From: Pseudonocardia oroxyli
GTDB taxonomy: Bacteria; Actinomycetota; Actinomycetes; Mycobacteriales; Pseudonocardiaceae
Assembly (NCBI RefSeq): GCF_900102195.1
Contig: NZ_FNBE01000021.1
Span: 83,261 to 147,260 of the forward strand
DNA: 64,000 nt
Direction of reading: 5' to 3'
The stretch's first letter is position 1. Each line of letters starts with the position of its first letter. The notes beneath the pieces are model-generated. The model had not been told where the DNA came from and made no database searches. It saw only the letters and a program-made list of their open reading frames with translations. The translations under genes and the position numbers were made by a program. Shown piece after piece: positions 8,200 through 16,597 of the stretch.

Positions 8200-9404
8200 A
8201 GGGGCCCCAGGGTCTCGCCGGTGAGCTTCTGAAGGATCTCGCGCCCGATCGGGAATGCGGCCGTGGCCGCGGGCGAGGGCGCGTTGAGCACGTGCAGGAT
8301 GCGGCCCTGCTGCCGGAACAGGAAGTCGTCCACCAGCGTGCCGTCCGGGGTGACCGCCTGGGCCCGCACGCCCGCGCCCGCAGGCACGAGGTGGTGCGCC
8401 CGGACCTCGGGCAGCATCCGCTGGATCTGGGTCACCATCGCGGCCTTCGACAGCGAGCGGCGCACCTCGCCGAGCCCGTAGCGCCAGTGCGTGCGCGCCA
8501 CGTGGACCATGCCCGGGTACAGCAGGCTCCCGAGGAGCTCCTTCGGCTTGACCGTGGTCCAGTCGTAGCCCTCGCGGGCCAGCGCGAGCACCGCGTTCGG
8601 TCCGGCGTGCACGTGCCCGTCGACCCCCCGCGTGGCGTGCACGCCGAGGAACGGGAAGGCCGGGTCCGGCACGGGGTAGATCAGGCCCTTGACCAGCTCC
8701 GCGGCCTCCTCGGTGAAGCCCGAGTACTCGCCGCGGAAGGGGATGATCCGGACCCCGGGATCGACACCCGAGGCGCGGGCCAGCTCGTCGCTGCGCAGGC
8801 CGCCGCAGACGACCGCCTGCGCGCCCAGCAGGTCGCCGGAGCCCGTGCGGACGACCACGTCCGAGTCCCGCGGCGCGAGCCCGGTGACGGTGCGGCCGAG
8901 GTGGATCTCGCCGCCCTCCTTGACCAGCAGCTCGCCGATCTTCTCGGCGACGGCGCGGTAGTCGCAGATCCCGGTCGACGGCACCCACAGCGCGTCGAGG
9001 CCGCGGACGTGCGGCTCCCGCTCCCGCATGCCCGCCGCATCGAGCCGGTGGGTCTCGACGCCGTTCGCCCGGCCCCGGCGCTCCAGCTCCGCGAGCCGGG
9101 GGAGCTCCTCCTGCTCGGTGGCCACGACGAGCTTGCCCGACACCCGGTGCGGCAGGTCGTGCGCGCGGCAGAACGCGACGGTCTCCGCGCAGCCCGCCAC
9201 GGCCAGGCGCGCCTTGTAGCCGCCCGGGGCGTAGTAGAGCCCGGAGTGGATCACGTTCGAGTTGCGGCCGGTCTGGTGGTCCGCCAGCCGCGGCTCCCGC
9301 TCGACCACGGCGACCGTGCGGCCGCTGCGGACGACCGCGTGCGCGGTGGCCAGGCCGACGATCCCGCCGCCGACCACCACGACGTCGTACGTCGGGGTGC
9401 TCAT
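8196..9404 (-). CDS. lhgO: L-2-hydroxyglutarate oxidase
   Basis: LhgO oxidises L-2-hydroxyglutarate to 2-oxoglutarate using FAD, passing electrons to the membrane quinone pool. The N-terminal Rossmann motif VVVVGGGIVGLATAHAVV and the block GRNSNVIHSGLYY are diagnostic of the DAO-fold LhgO/YgaF family. The C-terminal FAD contacts HVLNAPSPAATAAFPIG are also present. The length of 402 residues matches the family. The gene is sandwiched between the cytidine-deaminase-like gene and era with overlaps on both sides, so it is co-translated with a ribosome-assembly operon, an unexpected place for a metabolite-repair enzyme. Confidence 0.92.
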   Translation of the reverse strand: MSTPTYDVVVVGGGIVGLATAHAVVRSGRTVAVVEREPRLADHQTGRNSNVIHSGLYYAPGGYKARLAVAGCAETVAFCRAHDLPHRVSGKLVVATEQEELPRLAELERRGRANGVETHRLDAAGMREREPHVRGLDALWVPSTGICDYRAVAEKIGELLVKEGGEIHLGRTVTGLAPRDSDVVVRTGSGDLLGAQAVVCGGLRSDELARASGVDPGVRIIPFRGEYSGFTEEAAELVKGLIYPVPDPAFPFLGVHATRGVDGHVHAGPNAVLALAREGYDWTTVKPKELLGSLLYPGMVHVARTHWRYGLGEVRRSLSKAAMVTQIQRMLPEVRAHHLVPAGAGVRAQAVTPDGTLVDDFLFRQQGRILHVLNAPSPAATAAFPIGREILQKLTGETLGPL

Positions 9405-9757
9405 CAGGCGGGCACCAGGACCGAGACGACCTCGCCCTTCGCGTTCGCGACGATCACCGGCGCGCTCGCGGTGAGGTCCCGGACCGCGGCCACGGAGGCC
9501 TCGTCCGGCTCGCCGTCGAGGACCACCGCGGCGGCCTCGATGCCCTCCGCGCCGCTGGAGACCGCGGCGGCGACGGCGGCCTGCAGGGCCGTGAGCCGCA
9601 GCGACGGCAGGTCCACGGCGGCCGCGGCGTAGGTGCGCCCGTCCGTGTCCCGCACCGCGGCGCCCTCGGCCGCGCCCGTGCGGGCGCGCGAGGACCGCGC
9701 CAACGTCACGATCTTGGCGTCCTCGGCGCCGAGGGGCGGGGTCTCACTGCCGGACAT
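9404..9757 (-). CDS. Degenerate cytidine deaminase-like protein
   Basis: This 117-residue protein has the alternating helix-strand pattern of cytidine deaminase (KIVTLARSSRARTGAAEGAAVRDTDG, then LPSLRLTALQAAVAAAVSSG). However, the catalytic zinc motifs (H/C)AE and PCxxC are absent; the protein contains no cysteine at all. The equivalent mycobacterial gene (Rv2365c, from memory) occupies the same position between corC and era. It therefore cannot be an active zinc deaminase and is probably a structural or regulatory relic maintained in the operon. Its start overlaps the end of corC by 14 bp. Confidence 0.8.
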   Translation of the reverse strand: MSGSETPPLGAEDAKIVTLARSSRARTGAAEGAAVRDTDGRTYAAAAVDLPSLRLTALQAAVAAAVSSGAEGIEAAAVVLDGEPDEASVAAVRDLTASAPVIVANAKGEVVSVLVPA

Positions 9758-11126
9758 CGGTCTCCTCCTGTGCGGCGGGCACGGGCTCGCGCTCCGCCTG
9801 GTGCTCGTTCTCGTCCTCGGGTTCGGGCCGCGTGAGGGGTGTGACCAGCACCGACGTGATGCGCACGCGCCCGCGGGCGTCCTTGCCGCCCTCGCCCTTC
9901 AGGTGCAGCAGCCCCTCGACCTCGGCCTCCGCCCCGGGCAGCGGGACCTTGCCGAGCCGCTGGGCGAGCAGGCCGCCGATGGTGTCGACGTCCGCCTCCT
10001 CGATCGCCTCGCGGAGCTCCTCCTCGCGCTCGGTGCCGGTGAACTCCCCCGCGAACAGCTCCTGCAGGTCCTCGACGGGCAGCCGGGCCGCGAGCCGTAG
10101 GGTGCCACCGTCGAGCCGCTGGACCTCGGGCACCTCGGCGGTGTCGTACTCGTCCGAGATGTCCCCGACGATCTCCTCGAGGATGTCCTCGATCGTGACC
10201 AGGCCCGCGGTGCCGCCGTACTCGTCCACCACGATCGCCATGTGGTTGCGGGTGCGCTGCATGTCGCTGAGCAGCTCGTCGATCCGCTTGGAGTCCGGCA
10301 CGAACACCGGCGGGCGCACCACCTCGACCAGCGTGGCCGACGGCCGGTCCCAGGTGACCCCGACCAGATCCTTGAGGTAGGCGATCCCGACGATGTCGTC
10401 GATGTCCTCCCCCAGCACCGGGATGCGCGAGTAGCCGCTCTTCAGCGCCAGCCGCACGACCTTCTGGACGGGGGTGTCCCGCTCGGCCCACACCACGTCC
10501 GGCCGGGGCTGCATGACGTCCCGGACGATGGTGTCCCCCAGCTCGAACACCGAGTGGATCATCTTGCGCTCGCCCTCGTCCACGACGCCCGCCGTGCCCG
10601 CCATGTCGACGAGCTCGCGCAGCTCGACCTCGGACGAGAACGGGCCCTCGCGGAAGCCGCGGCCCGGGGTGATCGCGTTGCCGACCAGGATCAGCAGCGA
10701 GGTGATCGGGCCGAGCAGCGTGGCGATCACGCGGATCGGGGCCGCCACGGCCATGCCCAGGGCGTAGGGGTGCTGGCGGCCCAGGGTGCGCGGTCCGACC
10801 CCGATCAGCACGTAGCTGACCACCACCATGATCGCGGCGGCGAGCAGCACCCCGAGCCAGGGCGGGTCGATCCAGCTCGCGAGGGCGATCGTGAGCAGCA
10901 CGGTGGCCACGGTCTCGCCCATGAGCCGGAGCAGGATGAGCAGGTTGAGGTAGCGCGCCCGGTCCTCGACGACCCGGGCCAGGGCGCGCGCGCCCGGGCG
11001 CCCGGCCCGCACCAGGTCCGCGACCCGCGCGCTGGACACCGAGGTGAACGCGGCGTCCGCCGCGGCGCAGACGCCTGCGACCGGGATCAGCACGATCGCG
11101 ATGACGAGCAGCCCGACGGCGTTCAT
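9744..11126 (-). CDS. CorC/CNNM-type hemolysin family transporter
   Basis: This 460-residue protein begins with a DUF21/CNNM transmembrane domain of three to four helices (residues ~5-165). It continues with a tandem CBS pair (PRPDVVWAERDTPVQKV through DMQRTRNHMAIVVDEYGGTA), and ends with a CorC_HlyC domain (EDLQELFAGEF). Homologues function in Mg2+ or Co2+ efflux with CBS domains sensing ATP-Mg. The ATG at 11126 overlaps the ybeY stop (ATGA). The acidic tail rich in Glu is variable. The context ybeY-corC-cdd-like-era is the conserved actinobacterial order. Confidence 0.9.
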   Translation of the reverse strand: MNAVGLLVIAIVLIPVAGVCAAADAAFTSVSSARVADLVRAGRPGARALARVVEDRARYLNLLILLRLMGETVATVLLTIALASWIDPPWLGVLLAAAIMVVVSYVLIGVGPRTLGRQHPYALGMAVAAPIRVIATLLGPITSLLILVGNAITPGRGFREGPFSSEVELRELVDMAGTAGVVDEGERKMIHSVFELGDTIVRDVMQPRPDVVWAERDTPVQKVVRLALKSGYSRIPVLGEDIDDIVGIAYLKDLVGVTWDRPSATLVEVVRPPVFVPDSKRIDELLSDMQRTRNHMAIVVDEYGGTAGLVTIEDILEEIVGDISDEYDTAEVPEVQRLDGGTLRLAARLPVEDLQELFAGEFTGTEREEELREAIEEADVDTIGGLLAQRLGKVPLPGAEAEVEGLLHLKGEGGKDARGRVRITSVLVTPLTRPEPEDENEHQAEREPVPAAQEETDVRQ

Positions 11127-11662
11127 TCCTCGGCGTCCAACCCCACGGTCCCGAGGAGCTTCGCGTCGCTGCGGCGCTGGGCCTCCCGCGCCGCGCTCTC
11201 GGCGCGCTCGGTCCGCCAGTCGTGCAGCAGCCGGTTCTGCAGCGCGAACATCTCGCGCTCCTCCTCCGGCTCGTGGTGGTCGTAGCCCAGCAGGTGCAGG
11301 CAGCCGTGCACGGTGAGCAGGTGCAGCTCGTCGTCCATCGTGTGGCCCGCCTTGACCGCCTGGTCCTTGGCGAACGCCGGGCACAGCACGATGTCCCCGA
11401 GCAGCGCGGGCCCGATGTCGGGTGCGTCCGGACGGCGGGTGTCCTCGGCCAGGTCGTCCATCGGGAAGGCCATGACGTCCGTGGGGCCGGGCTCGTCCAT
11501 CCACCGTTCGTGCAGCTCGGACATGGCGTCCAGGGTCACGGCGGTGATCGCGAGCTCGACGGCGGGGCTGACCCGCATCCTGTCCAGCGCATAGCGCGCG
11601 ACGGACACGATCAGTGACTCGTCGACGGCGACGCCGGACTCGTTGACGACCTCGATGCTCAC
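11123..11662 (-). CDS. ybeY: Endoribonuclease YbeY
   Basis: YbeY is a zinc metalloprotein needed for 16S rRNA 3' end maturation and 70S quality control. The three-histidine zinc site is seen in HGCLHLLGYDHHEPEEEREM near residue 118, preceded by MDELPTDVMAFPM-like substrate residues (GPTDVMAFPMDD). The GTG at 11662 gives 179 residues, the usual actinobacterial length. The C-terminal ~25 residues are charged and not conserved. It normally follows phoH, but here the dha cassette separates them. Confidence 0.93.
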   Translation of the reverse strand: MSIEVVNESGVAVDESLIVSVARYALDRMRVSPAVELAITAVTLDAMSELHERWMDEPGPTDVMAFPMDDLAEDTRRPDAPDIGPALLGDIVLCPAFAKDQAVKAGHTMDDELHLLTVHGCLHLLGYDHHEPEEEREMFALQNRLLHDWRTERAESAAREAQRRSDAKLLGTVGLDAEE

Positions 11663-11700
11663 GCTTTCCCCTCGGATGTCGGTGGCGTCGAGGGTAGTCG

Positions 11701-14133
11701 TCAGCCTTCCGGGAGCAGTGCGCGGACCGCCTCCGCGTCCCGAGTTGTCCACAGGTCGGGCGGCAAGCCCGCCGATTCGCGGACCGCCTGCTTGACGCGC
11801 GCCACGGCGGGCGGCGCCACGCTCAGCTCCCGCACCCCCAGCCCGACGAGCAGCCCGACGGCCCGCGGGTCCGCCGCCAGCTCCCCGCACACCGCGGTCG
11901 GCACGCCGGTGTCGCAGACCTCCCGGACCAGCCGCAGGACCGCCGGGTGCAGGGCGTCGCCGAGCGGGGCCAGCCGCGGGTTCCCGCGCTCCGCGGCGAG
12001 GGTGTACTGGGTCAGGTCGTTGGTGCCGATGCTGAAGAAGTCGACGCCCGCGGCGAACCGGGCCGCCGTGAGCGCCGCGGCGGGGACCTCGACCATGATC
12101 CCGACCTGCAGCGCGGCGGGCCCCTCCCGCTCCTGGGCGCGGGCGAGCGCGGCGCGGGCGGCGTCGAGCTCGGCGGGCACGGTGACCATCGGGAACAGCA
12201 CGCTGACGGGATGGTCGCGGGCCACCCGGACGATCGCGCGCAGCTGGTCGTCGAGCAGGTCGGGCCGCGCCAGGGCGAGCCGCAGGCCGCGGACACCGAG
12301 GAACGGGTTGGCCTCCGGCGGCTGCGGCAGGTACGGCAGGGGCTTGTCGCCCCCGACGTCGAGCGTGCGCAGCACCACCCGGCGCCCGCCCATGGCTCGC
12401 GCCACGGCTCGGTAGGCGGCCTCCTGCTCGTCGACCGACGGGGCGCGGCCCCGGTCGAGGAACAGGAACTCGGTGCGGACCAGGCCCGCGAGGTCGGCGC
12501 CCGGGGCGGGGTCGGGGGCGCCCGGCTCGGAAGCCGGCTCCGCCCCGAGGTTGACGCCGACGAGCACGCGGGTGCCGTCCGGCGTGACGGCCGGTTCGTG
12601 CCGACGGTCCTCCGCGGCCCGCTCCCGGGCACGCGCCCGGGCCCGTCGCGCCCGGAAGCGGTCCGGGTCCGGCGGGTCGACCTGCAGCTCGCCGGTGTCG
12701 CCGTCGAGGGCGACGAGGGTGCCGTCGGGGGTGTCGAGGACCTCCTTCCCCGCCCCGAGCACCGCGGGGATCCCCCGCGCGCGCAGGATGATCACGGCGT
12801 GCGCGGTGGGGCTCCCGCCGGCCAGGACCACGCCGGCGGCCGGGAGGGTGGCGGCCTCGGCGGGCGTCAGGTCGGCCGCGAGGAGCACCGCGCTCTCCGC
12901 ACCGTCGGGTTCGCGGTCTGCGTGGGCGAGGGCGCGCAGGACATCGTCCCCCACGGCCCGGACGTCCGCGGCGCGGGCGCGGAGGTACTCGCCCGGCAGG
13001 GCGGCGAGCTGCGCCGCGGCGTCCCGGGCGGCCGACGCCCACGCCGCGGCAGCGCTGCGACCTGCGTCGATGCCGGCGTTCGCGACGTCGACGAGGGCCG
13101 GGTCGTCGAGCATCAGGAGATGGGCGTCGAAGATCGCCGCCTCCGCGCCGGGCGTGGCGTCGCGGACCGCGGTGATCGACGCCCTGGCCGCCGCGACCGC
13201 CGCGGCGAGCCGGGCGCGCTCGGCGGCCGGCGTGCCCGCGGGCTCGGCGGGCACCGCGAGCGCGGTGGGCCGGAGCACGCGGGCCGGGCCGAGCGCGATC
13301 CCCGGCGACCCGGCCACCGGACCGTGATCCACGAGCGGGGAGGGCGGCGGTCGCTCGGCGACCGCATCGCTCCCCACGGGTGGATCATCGGCGTCCGCAC
13401 GGGCGGCGGAGCCCCCCTCGCCGAACCCCCCGGCCGCGAGGTCGAGCAGCGCCGCCACCGCGTCGCCTGCCTGCAAACCCGTCGCCCGCACCTCGATCTC
13501 GTCCCCCGACGCCGCCCCGAGCGCGGCCACCCCGGTGAGTCCCGCCGCCGAGACCGGCCCGCGCCCGGTCGTGAGGTCGACGAGCTCGACGCGGGCGTCG
13601 AACCCGGCGACCGCGCGGACGAGCAGCGCGGCGGGCCGGGCGTGCAGGCCGTGCGGCGGGGTCACCGTGAACCGCTCCACCCGGTCCGGCCGGGACGCCA
13701 CGGGGCCGCTCGGCGCCACCGGCTCCTCGCCGAGCTGGGCGCGCTTGGCGGCGGTGCCCTGGCCGGCCTCGGCGGCGACGGTCACGCGATCGGCACCGCC
13801 CGCCGCCGCGACCGCGGCCGCGACCAGACCCTCCACCAGGGGCGCCGGACAGAGCAGCACCGAGTCCGGGTCGTCGTGGAACTCCAGCGCCAGCTCGGCG
13901 GAGAGCACGGCACTGCCCAGGTCCATCAGCACGACGACGCCCGCCCCGCCGTCCGCCCTGGTCAGCGCCTCGGCGATGGCGGTGGCGTCGGTGCCGAGGG
14001 TGTGCTCGTCGAGGCCCGCGGCCACCTCGATGCGGACCGCGTCCCCCGGCACCATCTCCCGGGCCAGCTCCGCCGCCGCCTCGCCCAGCGCCCGGCTGTG
14101 CGAGACGACGACCAGCCCGACCGTGTCCGACAC
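11701..14133 (-). CDS. dhaM: Dihydroxyacetone kinase phosphotransfer protein, DhaM-HPr-Enzyme I fusion
   Basis: This 810-residue protein carries a whole PEP-dependent relay for DHA kinase. Residues 1-125 are the EIIA-like DhaM domain with active His in GLVVVSHSRALGE. Residues ~150-235 are HPr with HGLHARPAA. Residues ~270-805 are a full-length Enzyme I, with the phospho-His in GGSPTAHAVIIL, the PEP-binding block VRTEFLFLDR and catalytic-end CGELAADPRA. E. coli DhaM carries only a shortened EI segment, as I recall. The interdomain linker (~243-268) is encoded by a 65-bp palindrome. The gene ends the dhaKLM operon. Confidence 0.93.
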   Translation of the reverse strand: MSDTVGLVVVSHSRALGEAAAELAREMVPGDAVRIEVAAGLDEHTLGTDATAIAEALTRADGGAGVVVLMDLGSAVLSAELALEFHDDPDSVLLCPAPLVEGLVAAAVAAAGGADRVTVAAEAGQGTAAKRAQLGEEPVAPSGPVASRPDRVERFTVTPPHGLHARPAALLVRAVAGFDARVELVDLTTGRGPVSAAGLTGVAALGAASGDEIEVRATGLQAGDAVAALLDLAAGGFGEGGSAARADADDPPVGSDAVAERPPPSPLVDHGPVAGSPGIALGPARVLRPTALAVPAEPAGTPAAERARLAAAVAAARASITAVRDATPGAEAAIFDAHLLMLDDPALVDVANAGIDAGRSAAAAWASAARDAAAQLAALPGEYLRARAADVRAVGDDVLRALAHADREPDGAESAVLLAADLTPAEAATLPAAGVVLAGGSPTAHAVIILRARGIPAVLGAGKEVLDTPDGTLVALDGDTGELQVDPPDPDRFRARRARARARERAAEDRRHEPAVTPDGTRVLVGVNLGAEPASEPGAPDPAPGADLAGLVRTEFLFLDRGRAPSVDEQEAAYRAVARAMGGRRVVLRTLDVGGDKPLPYLPQPPEANPFLGVRGLRLALARPDLLDDQLRAIVRVARDHPVSVLFPMVTVPAELDAARAALARAQEREGPAALQVGIMVEVPAAALTAARFAAGVDFFSIGTNDLTQYTLAAERGNPRLAPLGDALHPAVLRLVREVCDTGVPTAVCGELAADPRAVGLLVGLGVRELSVAPPAVARVKQAVRESAGLPPDLWTTRDAEAVRALLPEG
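13324..13388. repeat. 65-bp imperfect palindrome inside dhaM (family A, copy 2)
   Basis: The element begins GTGATCCAC and ends GTGGATCAT, and its ~30-nt arms pair through GAGCGGGGAG / CTCCCC-type complementarity and GGTCG/CGACC. It matches the intergenic copy at 3328-3392 in length (65 bp) and in most conserved positions. In dhaM it encodes a proline-rich stretch of the HPr-EI linker, where an insertion would be tolerated. Confidence 0.6.
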
Positions 14134-14136
14134 CGA

Positions 14137-14763
14137 TCAGGCCAGGGTGCGCGCCGCCGCCGCGACCAGCAGCGCGGTGGAGGTGGCGCCGGGATCCTGG
14201 TGGCCCACGCTGCGTTCGCCCAGGTAGCTGGCGCGCCCCTTCCGCGCGAGCATCGGGACGGTGGCGTCCCGGCCGGCGTCGGCGGCCCGCGAGGCGGCGG
14301 TCAGGGCGTCCGCCAGGGACGCGCCGCTCGACAGGGCGGCGTCCAGGGCGTCGAGGGCCGGGGACAGGGCGTCGAACATCGTCTTGTCGCCCGCCTCCGG
14401 CCTGCCGCGGGCGACCACGCCCTCCAGGCCTGCCCGCAGCGCCTTCGCGAGCGCCTGCGGGTCGAGCTCGGAGACCTCCCCGGCACTGGTGCCGAACCGC
14501 AGGAAGAGCGTGCCGTAGAGCGGGCCGCTCGCCCCGCCGACCGTGCTGACCAGCGTCATCCCGACCTTCTTGAACAGCGCGCCGACCGAGTCGAACGACT
14601 GGGCGTCGAGTGCCGCGACCACCGCCGCCATGCCGCGCGCCATGTTGGCGCCGTGGTCGGCGTCCCCGATCGCGGAGTCCAGCGCGGTGAGCGCGTCCTT
14701 CTGCTCCTCGACCGACGCCGCGAAGGCCCGGAGCCAGGAGACGAGCGAGTCGAGCGACGTCAT
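14137..14763 (-). CDS. dhaL: Dihydroxyacetone kinase subunit DhaL (ADP/ATP-binding)
   Basis: DhaL holds ADP as a permanent cofactor that is rephosphorylated by DhaM and passes the phosphate to DHA bound on DhaK. The Mg2+-binding aspartates lie in SAIGDADHGANMARG near residue 32. The nucleotide-contact blocks STVGGASGPLYGT and RPEAGDKTMFDAL also match the family. With 208 residues it is a normal length. The ATG overlaps the dhaK stop codon (ATGA), and only 3 bp separate it from dhaM, so the three subunits are made stoichiometrically. Confidence 0.95.
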   Translation of the reverse strand: MTSLDSLVSWLRAFAASVEEQKDALTALDSAIGDADHGANMARGMAAVVAALDAQSFDSVGALFKKVGMTLVSTVGGASGPLYGTLFLRFGTSAGEVSELDPQALAKALRAGLEGVVARGRPEAGDKTMFDALSPALDALDAALSSGASLADALTAASRAADAGRDATVPMLARKGRASYLGERSVGHQDPGATSTALLVAAAARTLA

Positions 14764-15746
14764 GCGCCCCACCGGAGGCCGGGGGTGCGCACCGGGGCGT
14801 CCCAGAGGGCGAGCAGGTCGTCGTCCGCGCGGAGCAACGTCACCGAGCAGCCCGCCATGTCCAGGGACGTGATGTAGGGCCCCACCAGCGACCGCGCGAC
14901 CCGCACGCCCGCCTTCTCCAGCAGCGCCGCGACCTCCCCGTACATCAGGTACAGCTCCAGCAGGGGCGACGCGCCCATCCCGTTGACGAAGCAGATCACC
15001 GGCGCGGACGTGAAGTCGAGGTCCGAGAGCACCGGCTCGACCAGCATCTCCGCGATCTCGCGGGCGGGCGCCAGCGGGACCCGACGCCGCCCGGGCTCGC
15101 CGTGGATGCCGATCCCGATCTCCATCTCGTCCTCGGGGAGGTCGAAGGTCGGCTGCCCCGCCGCCGGCACGGTGCACGAGGTCAGCGCCATGCCCATGCT
15201 GCGGCCGCGGTCGTTCACCTTCCGGGCCAGGTCCGCCACCTCGGCCAACGGGCGCCCCTGCTCCGCGGCCGCGCCGACGATCTTCTCCAGCAGCACCGTG
15301 GTGCCGACGCCCCGCCTGCCCGCGGTGTAGAGGGAGTCCTGGACGGCGACGTCGTCGTCCACGACGACCGTCGCCACCTCGGTCTCGACCAGCTCGGCGG
15401 CCATCTCGAAGTTCATGACGTCGCCGGTGTAGTTCTTCACGATGTGCAGGACGCCCGCGCCGCCGTCCACCCCCTGGGTCGCCGCGACCATCTGGTCGGG
15501 GACCGGTGAGGTGAACACCTCGCCCGCGCACGCCGCGTCCAGCATTCCGGGGCCGACGAAACCGCCGTGCATCGGCTCGTGCCCCGACCCGCCACCGGAG
15601 ACGAGCCCGACCTTGCCGCGGACCGGCGCGTCGCCTCGGAAGACGATCCGGTTCTCGTGGTCCACCCGCAGCTCCGGGTGCGCGAGGGCCATCCCGCGCA
15701 GCGCCTCGGCGACGACGGAATCCGGATCGTTGATGAGCTTCTTCAT
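14760..15746 (-). CDS. dhaK: Dihydroxyacetone kinase subunit DhaK (substrate-binding)
   Basis: DhaK binds dihydroxyacetone covalently as a hemiaminal on a histidine. That residue is seen in EIGIGIHGEPG, and the substrate pocket motif GLVSGGGSGHEPMHGGFVG lies near residue 50. Further family blocks are HIVKNYTGDVMNFEMA and FVNGMGASPLLELYL. It has 328 residues. The ATG at 15746 has a GGGGAGGG ribosome binding site. It is the first gene of the operon and is divergent from an IclR-type regulator, so glycerol or DHA probably induces it. Confidence 0.95.
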   Translation of the reverse strand: MKKLINDPDSVVAEALRGMALAHPELRVDHENRIVFRGDAPVRGKVGLVSGGGSGHEPMHGGFVGPGMLDAACAGEVFTSPVPDQMVAATQGVDGGAGVLHIVKNYTGDVMNFEMAAELVETEVATVVVDDDVAVQDSLYTAGRRGVGTTVLLEKIVGAAAEQGRPLAEVADLARKVNDRGRSMGMALTSCTVPAAGQPTFDLPEDEMEIGIGIHGEPGRRRVPLAPAREIAEMLVEPVLSDLDFTSAPVICFVNGMGASPLLELYLMYGEVAALLEKAGVRVARSLVGPYITSLDMAGCSVTLLRADDDLLALWDAPVRTPGLRWGA

Positions 15747-15802
15747 GGGCCCTCCCCATCGGCACTGAGGGTCGGCTCCGCAGGCTCCGCCTTCGAAGAC
15801 CA

Positions 15803-15817
15803 TTCGGCGATGCCGAA
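15803..15817. promoter_or_regulatory. Putative IclR operator and divergent dha promoter
   Basis: A perfect 6-3-6 inverted repeat TTCGGCGATGCCGAA lies in the 109-bp gap between dhaK and the divergent regulator. IclR-family operators are commonly 15-bp palindromes of this size with TTCG/CGAA ends. A TAGTAT hexamer (15821-15826), four bases downstream, resembles a -10 element for the regulator gene. A bound repressor would therefore cover both promoters. Confidence 0.6.
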
Positions 15818-15855
15818 CGCTAGTATGACCCGACTCACACCACAAGGAGTGCGCC

Positions 15856-16581
15856 GTGATCCAGTCCGTCGACCGTGCGCTGCGCGTGCTGGCGGTCCTG
15901 CAGGGTGCGCGGCGGCGCAGCCTCGGCGAGATCGCGGCGGCCATGGGCCTCGCCCCGTCGACGGTGCACGGCATCGTCCGGACGCTGCTCGCGCACGGCA
16001 TGGTCGTGCAGGAACGCGACACCGGCCTCTACCGCCTGGGCCCCGCGACGCTCAAGCTCGGCAACGTCTACCTGGACAACCTCGAGCTGCGGGCGCACGC
16101 GCAACCGTGGATCGCCGACCTCGCGGCGCAGACGGGGTGCGGGGTGCGGGTGGCCGTCCCGCTCGGGGGAGACGTCGTGGTGGTCGCCGCCGCGCCGACC
16201 CCCGACGAGGTGGGGATCGTGGTCCCGGCGCACGCCTGCGCGCTGGGCAAGGTCCTGCTGGCGTACGGGATGTGCACCGTGACGGACCCGCGTCCGATGA
16301 CCGGCGAGACCCAGCTCCCCCCGCGGGACCTGGGCACGGTGCGCCGGACAGGTCTCGCGAACGAGGTCGAGGAGGCCGTCCTCGGCGAGTGCGGCGCGGC
16401 CTCACCCGTGGCGACCGCCGACGAGGTGTGCGGGGCGGTCGGGCTGGTCGTGCCCGCGGGCGCGTGGCCCCCGGCCCCCGCCACGCTCGACGCGCTGCGC
16501 CGCGCCGCCCGCGGGATCAGCCGGGAGCTGGGCGCGAGCAGCTGGCCGCCCCGGTTCGCCGAGGAGTCCGCGACGGCCTGA
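15856..16581 (+). CDS. IclR-family transcriptional regulator of the dha operon
   Basis: The N-terminal ~60 residues form a winged helix-turn-helix (LGEIAAAMGLAPSTVHGIVRTLLAHGMV), followed by the short linker and effector-binding GAF-like domain with GLYRLGPATLKLGNVYL and ACALGKVLLAYG. Streptomyces GylR, which senses glycerol-3-phosphate, belongs to this family. The GTG at 15856 follows an AAGGAG ribosome binding site by six bases. Being divergent from dhaKLM with an inverted repeat between them, it most likely represses that operon and itself. It has 241 residues, slightly short for the family. Confidence 0.88.
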   Translation: MIQSVDRALRVLAVLQGARRRSLGEIAAAMGLAPSTVHGIVRTLLAHGMVVQERDTGLYRLGPATLKLGNVYLDNLELRAHAQPWIADLAAQTGCGVRVAVPLGGDVVVVAAAPTPDEVGIVVPAHACALGKVLLAYGMCTVTDPRPMTGETQLPPRDLGTVRRTGLANEVEEAVLGECGAASPVATADEVCGAVGLVVPAGAWPPAPATLDALRRAARGISRELGASSWPPRFAEESATA

Positions 16582-16597
16582 ACTCCGGCGGCGCCGC

